Assembly: GCA_947628955.1 (NCBI GenBank)
Contig: CANRBX010000012.1
Coordinates: 1-58,305 of the forward strand
Direction: 5' to 3'
Length of the DNA stretch: 58,305 nt
Source of the DNA: an uncultured Lachnospiraceae bacterium
Lineage (GTDB): Bacteria > Bacillota > Clostridia > Lachnospirales > Lachnospiraceae
Positions within the stretch are counted from its first letter, which is position 1. Every line of letters starts with the position of its first letter. Of this stretch, positions 54,683 through 58,305 are shown in pieces. The notes under the pieces are model-generated. The model ran no database searches, was not told the origin of the DNA, and worked only from the letters and a program-made list of their open reading frames with translations. The translations under genes were made by a program, and so were the position numbers.

Positions 54683-55582
54683 TCAGGGGTGTGCTGCAAG
54701 GGAGAGGGACCGCATGAATTCTTCGACCGAATGGGCAGAAGCGGCCAGCTTCAGGTAATGACGCAGTGTTTTGCTGTCCCTGTTCAAAAGAATATCATTC
54801 TTCAGACCGTCTGGCAGCTCGCCGGGCAGATCATCCAGCAGGTCGAGTACTGCTTCTGCCTTGCCTTCTGCCTTACCTTCTGCTTTACCTTCCTCCCTGC
54901 CTGCGGCACGCTCACTTTCCAGCATCTCCTGCAGTATCATATACCTCGCCTCCATTTCACGGCTCGCCTTCACCTTGCGGACAGCAGCCTGCAGCAGCCG
55001 TACATAATCATCTTCAAATTCTTCTGTACTTTTTTTCAAATCTGATCCTATGTATTGCAGAAAGCTGACAAGCTTTTCGGACACATCATCCGGATTTTTG
55101 CCGCAGGTACTCAGGAATACGGTCGTCTGTCCGTCAGGAAGCAGAAAATCGGTTTTCTCCTGACATGTGTTTTGAAAGACATAGCGGTAATTTTCGTATC
55201 CAAATGGATCAAAATCACAGATAAAGATTACAAAAGTATCCGGGAGATTTCCATAGCTGTGGCCCCGCAGCAGCAGATCCATGTCAAGCTGACTGCGATA
55301 ATATCGTGCTCTGCGAGCCAGATACGGTTTCCGGATCACCTGCATTTCAATGTTGTACCGGGTGTGACGTTCATCCTGCGCCTCGACATCCAGACGCACT
55401 CCTTTATAGTCCGGATGGTATATCAGGCTCTTTTCGAGATTGACTGTTAATTTCCCTATCGGAAATCCGAGTACCATTTCGAGAAAAGGCCTGCAGTTCT
55501 CGGATTCGCACATCACTGCCCCAAACATAAAATTGTCTTTTAATGTCAGCGTTTCTAATTTACTTTTAATGTTTTCTTCCAT
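54683..55582 (-). CDS. Rpn-family recombination-promoting nuclease / PD-(D/E)XK transposase-like
   Basis: This 299-residue protein is of the Rpn type, often annotated as PD-(D/E)XK nuclease family transposase. It begins MEENIKSKLETLTLKDNFMF; the nuclease core is in VRLDVEAQDERHTRYNIEMQ, followed by RARYYRSQLDMDLL. The C-terminal part has REEGKAEGKAEGKAEAVLD, a short EGKA repeat common in these proteins. It stands alone on the minus strand. Rpn proteins promote RecA-independent recombination in Escherichia coli; a role here is unproven. No IS-type inverted repeats were found around it. Confidence 0.88.
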   Translation of the reverse strand: MEENIKSKLETLTLKDNFMFGAVMCESENCRPFLEMVLGFPIGKLTVNLEKSLIYHPDYKGVRLDVEAQDERHTRYNIEMQVIRKPYLARRARYYRSQLDMDLLLRGHSYGNLPDTFVIFICDFDPFGYENYRYVFQNTCQEKTDFLLPDGQTTVFLSTCGKNPDDVSEKLVSFLQYIGSDLKKSTEEFEDDYVRLLQAAVRKVKASREMEARYMILQEMLESERAAGREEGKAEGKAEGKAEAVLDLLDDLPGELPDGLKNDILLNRDSKTLRHYLKLAASAHSVEEFMRSLSLAAHP

Positions 55583-55702
55583 TCACTTTCCTCCACTTTG
55601 CAGCAGAGGAATCCTATGCGTTCATTATAGAACAGACACGGAAGAAATTCAAGAAACATTTTGTTGCGTGATATAGGATCAGGAGCAGGGCAAAGACCAG
55701 GA

Positions 55703-55789
55703 CAGAAAACAGAAAGCAGAAAACAGAAAACAGAAAACAGAAAACAGAAAACAGAAAACAGAAAACAGAAAACAGAAAACAGAAAACAG
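55703..55789 (+). repeat. Heptanucleotide (CAGAAAA)12 repeat
   Basis: Eighty-seven bases contain about 12 copies of CAGAAAA with one substitution. The tract sits between the divergent starts of the Rpn gene and the small cysteine protein, about 105 bp upstream of the latter's −35. It does not fall inside a gene. Changes in copy number would alter spacing in the shared upstream region. Confidence 0.95.
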
Positions 55790-55895
55790 GGGGACAGCTG
55801 CCGGCATGCGCAGAGTGGGAGAGGTCCGGAATGCCCGGTGCCATGTGGTTTGACAAGTGTCCGGAATACCCCGGAATGCCCCGGCATCATGCTGC

Positions 55896-55925
55896 TTGAC
55901 AAGTATATTCCCGGCGCTGTAAAAT
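55896..55925 (+). promoter_or_regulatory. Promoter of the small cysteine-containing protein
   Basis: TTGACA (55896-55901), an 18-bp spacer and TAAAAT (55920-55925). A second TTGACAAGTGTCCGG lies about 48 bp upstream as part of a short direct duplication. Confidence 0.6.
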
Positions 55926-55997
55926 TGAAAAGAGATTAATTTGAGTCGATATGCAGGGAGAAACTACAGAACAAAAGAAAAAATGGAGGTGTTTCAA

Positions 55998-56327
55998 ATG
56001 AGTGGGGTAAGACAGAAGGTACAGGAGATGATCGCGGCATATTCGTGCTGTGCGGAGCTTAAGGCGGCCGGGCAGGCATGGCTTGATGCGGAGGGAACGG
56101 ATCAGGAGAAGACTGCGACGGAGAATCTGCTGGCGGAGATCGAGGCGGATGTCATGTCGATTGACGGCCTGATCGCATTTGCGGGCTCGGAGGCCGGTGC
56201 AAAGGTGTTCGGAGACAGGGCGGCCGCGATATTGGAGCATGCGAAGGAAGTCAAGGCGAACGGCGGCATGTACTGCGACTGTCCGGCCTGCACGGCGGCG
56301 CTTGCAGTGAAAGCCATGCTGAGCTGA
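55998..56327 (+). CDS. Small cysteine-containing conserved protein
   Basis: This 109-residue soluble protein has SCCAELKAAGQAWLDAEGT, MSIDGLIAFAGSEAGAKVFG and a C-terminal CDCPACTAAL cluster. Similar proteins in Lachnospiraceae are often labelled molecular chaperone Hsp90 in databases, but it has none of the Hsp90 domains and is much too small, so that name is misleading. The cysteines suggest metal binding or redox sensing. The start at 55998 follows TGGAGGT. A degenerate 12-16-bp repeat (about 56340-56400) and a weak hairpin with TTTTT (56412-56456) follow. Confidence 0.75.
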   Translation: MSGVRQKVQEMIAAYSCCAELKAAGQAWLDAEGTDQEKTATENLLAEIEADVMSIDGLIAFAGSEAGAKVFGDRAAAILEHAKEVKANGGMYCDCPACTAALAVKAMLS

Positions 56328-56561
56328 AGTAATGTAAAAGGGTCCCATAAAAGGGGGATCCCGAAAGAGAAACCCCAAAAGGGAGACCGTAAAAGACGGA
56401 TGGCGTTCTATGAGAAACGGCCGGATGCTTTCGCGGTTTTCTTTTTGTCGTAAAAGTAAGCGTATGTAAATATGCCAACTTTAATGTTGATAGCAAATAT
56501 CAAGGATTTTCTCCTGTATGTCAAGTAATAAAAAAAGTTTTTTCCAACTTTTTGAGCTTTG

Positions 56562-56593
56562 TTACGTGTCGTGTTACCAACAGGTCTTATAAT
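56562..56593 (+). promoter_or_regulatory. Promoter of the BTAD-regulator operon
   Basis: TATAAT (56588-56593) lies inside the inverted repeat GGTC-N7-GACC. TTACCA at 56574-56579 ends 8 bp before it, and a related GTTACG sits 12 bp further up, inside TTTGTTAC. The adhesin promoter at 138-168 has the same TTTGTTAC, TTACCA and 8-bp gap to TATAAT. This suggests autoregulation by the BTAD protein. The rest of 56460-56802 is AT-rich; it would form a leader of about 200 nt and holds no further gene that I recognise. Confidence 0.55.
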
Positions 56594-56802
56594 GACCTAA
56601 AGTCGGTCGTACTGTGCAATTTCGAAAAATAATTTGGCCCAATATGTAAAATACTATACGTTTTCACATGATTTTGGCGAGTATTCCACAAAATAGTCTG
56701 ATATCTGACAGCAATCATGTTGAGCCGTATACGCAGTATGACCTTGGTTATAGAGAGATTCTATGGTTTTTGCGGCAGTAGTACAAAGAAAGGACAGTTG
56801 CT

Positions 56803-57027
56803 ATGAACAAAAAGCAGGTATTCATATTGGAGGTTATGAACAACCAGAAGGGTACATGGCAGGGACAGCTCCGCTGGATCGATGGAAAGAAAGACCGCTC
56901 CTTCCGAAGCGCTCTGGAACTGCTTCATCTGGTTGATTCTGTGATCAATGAAGAAGAAGACAAGCCGGCCGACCCGGCAGCCATGTGGAGCACGGGGACA
57001 GTCGGCAATCAGAAGGATTTGCTTTGA
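56803..57027 (+). CDS. Small conserved protein upstream of the BTAD regulator
   Basis: This 74-residue protein begins MNKKQVFILEVMNNQKGTWQ and contains GQLRWIDGKKDRSFRSALEL. It is predicted to be a small beta-hairpin plus helix protein. No named family is certain. The ribosome site AGAAAGGA is good. It lies 18 bp before the regulator gene and was probably transcribed with it; small proteins of this sort recur ahead of BTAD regulators in related bacteria as far as I recall, which would suggest a functional link. Confidence 0.65.
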   Translation: MNKKQVFILEVMNNQKGTWQGQLRWIDGKKDRSFRSALELLHLVDSVINEEEDKPADPAAMWSTGTVGNQKDLL

Positions 57028-57045
57028 CAAAGGTGTGGTGACGCT

Positions 57046-57906
57046 ATGAAAAATGTAATAAAGATTCGTTTGTTTGGCTCTGTGCAGCTGACAAATGATA
57101 CGGCGAGTATCTGTGAAAATCAGATACATTCTCACAGGCTGCTGACATTACTGGCTTATCTGATCGTCCACAGGGACGACCGTGTGCCGAACGGGACATT
57201 GTATAAACAGTTTATCGGTGAGAAATCGAAGAATCCGGCGGCGACGCTGAAAAATCTGATGTATCGGCTTCGCACGCTGCTGAAGGCACTGGGAGATGAA
57301 GAATATATCTGCACCCTGCAGGATGAATACCGGTGGAATCCGGAGATTCCCGTTCAGGTGGACTACGAACACTTTGAGGGACTGCATACGCAGATTCTTG
57401 CGGAGCAGGATCCGGAGCGGAAAAAGGATTTATGTATCGAGGCCATAGAGTGCTACAACGGAAACTTTTCCCCGGAAATTGCGGAGGAGCGATGGATTGT
57501 TTCCAGCGTCGTCCAGAATCAGACGCAGTATATAGAAATCGTAAATATCCTCGGGAAAATATACGAAAAAGAGAAGGAATGGGAAAAGCTTGAGGCGCTG
57601 TGCAGAAAGGCGCTGGCCCTGGAACCGTTCGAGGAAGATTTTCACAGCCTGCTGATCAGAAGCCTGCGGCAGCAGAACAAATTCAGCCAGGCGATGGAGC
57701 AGTACGAAAGCGCGAAGAAAATCTTCTATGAAAACTTCGGGGTCTGGGATCAGGAAAAGCTGCGGGCCTCCTTTGAGCGGGAAACACAGAATCCCACGGC
57801 GCTGATCATGGATCTCTCAGATATACAGGAAGAATTCATGGAAAAGGATCCCCCCATGGGGGCGTCCAATAAAACAAGTTCAGATTGTTTTCGGAGTGCG
57901 GCATGA
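57046..57906 (+). CDS. BTAD/SARP-like transcriptional regulator, 3' end apparently truncated
   Basis: The N-terminal winged-helix DNA-binding domain (about 1-95) includes HSHRLLTLLAYLIVHRDDRV and NPAATLKNLMYRLRTLLKAL. The bacterial transcriptional activator (BTAD) TPR-like domain follows (about 100-245), with WEKLEALCRKALALEPFEED and QQNKFSQAMEQYESAKKI. The family usually continues for about 100 more residues after the IMDLSDIQEEFMEKDPPMGA segment. Here the frame changes to SNKTSSDCFRSAA and stops, next to the end of a serine recombinase gene. This is best explained by insertion of a mobile element. DNA binding and BTAD parts are intact, so the shortened protein may still act. Confidence 0.85.
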   Translation: MKNVIKIRLFGSVQLTNDTASICENQIHSHRLLTLLAYLIVHRDDRVPNGTLYKQFIGEKSKNPAATLKNLMYRLRTLLKALGDEEYICTLQDEYRWNPEIPVQVDYEHFEGLHTQILAEQDPERKKDLCIEAIECYNGNFSPEIAEERWIVSSVVQNQTQYIEIVNILGKIYEKEKEWEKLEALCRKALALEPFEEDFHSLLIRSLRQQNKFSQAMEQYESAKKIFYENFGVWDQEKLRASFERETQNPTALIMDLSDIQEEFMEKDPPMGASNKTSSDCFRSAA

Positions 57907-57921
57907 TTTCGGTCATGCCGC
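57898..57921 (-). terminator. Perfect 9-bp hairpin overlapping the recombinase stop
   Basis: GCGGCATGA (57898-57906) pairs perfectly with TCATGCCGC (57913-57921) across a six-base loop and includes the stop codons of both converging genes. There is no T tract, so it may act as a weak bidirectional terminator. Confidence 0.5.
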
Positions 57922-58305
57922 GCTTCCGTTTATGAGGTCGTTCAAAAGTGAGGCAGGGAGTATCCCGATATAGTTGTAGCTGATGTCTACATCCTGTACC
58001 CGGTGTCCGCTGGACTTGTCCGGCGCGTGAACGTAGACCGCCTTGACCAGATCGTTCAGGATTGCAGATGTAAGCTCCGTCAGACAGAGATACTTCTTCA
58101 CCGTGCGGATGAAACGGTCTACATTGTCCGCCTGATCCTCCTGCTCGGAGATTTCCTTAGTCAGAACAGTAATTCTTTCCCGCAGCTCCGTTTGCTCCTT
58201 TTCGTAGTCGTCGGAAAGCATTTGAAATCTCGCCTCACTCAGCCGTCCCGCTACCATATCCTCATAGATCCGCTTGAAAAGCCTGTCAAGCTCGGCGATA
58301 CGGTT
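57913..58305 (-). CDS. Large serine recombinase, C-terminal part (partial)
   Basis: The frame is open to the window edge, 131 codons including the stop. It reads AELDRLFKRIYEDMVAGRLS, a coiled-coil with KEQTELRERITVLTKEISEQ, and ends with LVKAVYVHAPDKSSGHRVQD and ISYNYIG. This matches the C-terminal zinc-ribbon-following and DUF4368 region of TndX/TnpX-type recombinases that move conjugative and mobilisable elements. The catalytic serine domain lies outside the window. It belongs to the element interrupting the BTAD gene. Confidence 0.88.
   Translation of the reverse strand, partial: NRIAELDRLFKRIYEDMVAGRLSEARFQMLSDDYEKEQTELRERITVLTKEISEQEDQADNVDRFIRTVKKYLCLTELTSAILNDLVKAVYVHAPDKSSGHRVQDVDISYNYIGILPASLLNDLINGSAA

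Larger units (their letters stand above)
57863..58305. mobile_element. End of an integrated element (serine-recombinase type)
   Basis: Homology to BTAD regulators ends at about 57862, at the palindrome CCCCCATGGGGG (57851-57862). From there to the window end the only gene is a minus-strand large serine recombinase whose stop is 50 bp away. Recombinase genes of Tn4451/Tn5397-type elements sit at one end of the element in this way. The other end and the core site are outside the window. Confidence 0.65.

Noticed and set aside
54683-55582. Insertion sequence at the Rpn gene
   Set aside because: No flanking inverted repeats or target duplications were seen; the family is transposase-like only by name.
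55998-56327. Hsp90 chaperone assignment for the 109-residue protein
   Set aside because: It lacks the ATPase and other Hsp90 domains; the label is probably a propagated database error.

Overview
The window looks like chromosomal DNA of a spore-forming Gram-positive member of the Clostridia, most likely Lachnospiraceae. The support is: a giant surface protein ending in a sortase-type signal, CotJ spore-coat genes, the MEP-pathway gene ispF, a Firmicutes-style holB-ricT-trmN6-rsmI cluster, strong AGGAGG ribosome-binding sites, and high-GC core genes interrupted by AT-richer accessory genes. No rRNA, tRNA or CRISPR array was seen.

Layout. 1-16.3 kb: a 15.4 kb adhesin gene (5119 codons) behind a long leader that holds a 15-copy tetranucleotide repeat. 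16.4-21.7 kb: a rhamnose-type ABC importer followed by L-rhamnose mutarotase. 21.9-24.2 kb: an AAA-ATPase/PD-(D/E)XK protein and ispF. 24.7-29.5 kb: an AT-rich accessory segment with an XRE regulator and small membrane protein, a four-gene cluster of unknown function that includes a SecB-like chaperone, and a DUF4143 ATPase. 29.6-30.8 kb (minus strand): cotJC and a fused cotJA-cotJB. 31.1-31.9 kb: DUF3791 genes and a DUF3990 remnant. 32.3-40.1 kb: an oppBCDFA peptide importer and an Xaa-Pro aminopeptidase, a natural uptake-and-digestion pair. 40.4-45.5 kb: cysS, mrnC, rlmB and a KtrB/KtrA potassium system. 45.5-54.4 kb: decarboxylase, guanylate kinase-like gene, holB, ricT, trmN6, rsmI, an sce7726-like gene and an RluA-type pseudouridine synthase. 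54.7-56.3 kb: an Rpn-type nuclease gene (minus) and a small cysteine-containing protein. 56.8 kb to the end: a small ORF and a BTAD (SARP-like) regulator whose 3' end appears to be cut by a mobile element; the C-terminus of that element's large serine recombinase runs off the window on the minus strand.

Three themes stand out. First, the adhesin promoter and the BTAD-regulator promoter share an unusual layout: TTACCA exactly 8 bp upstream of TATAAT, with a second copy 11-12 bp further up. This is the arrangement known for SARP/BTAD activators, so the regulator may drive the adhesin. Second, the adhesin leader contains a phase-variable-type (ACAG)n tract whose last copies form one arm of a terminator-like hairpin. 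Third, tandem repeats are unusually abundant: in-frame arrays sit inside cysS, the decarboxylase, the pseudouridine synthase, rlmB and cotJAB, and non-coding arrays begin at or just after the stop codons of many genes.
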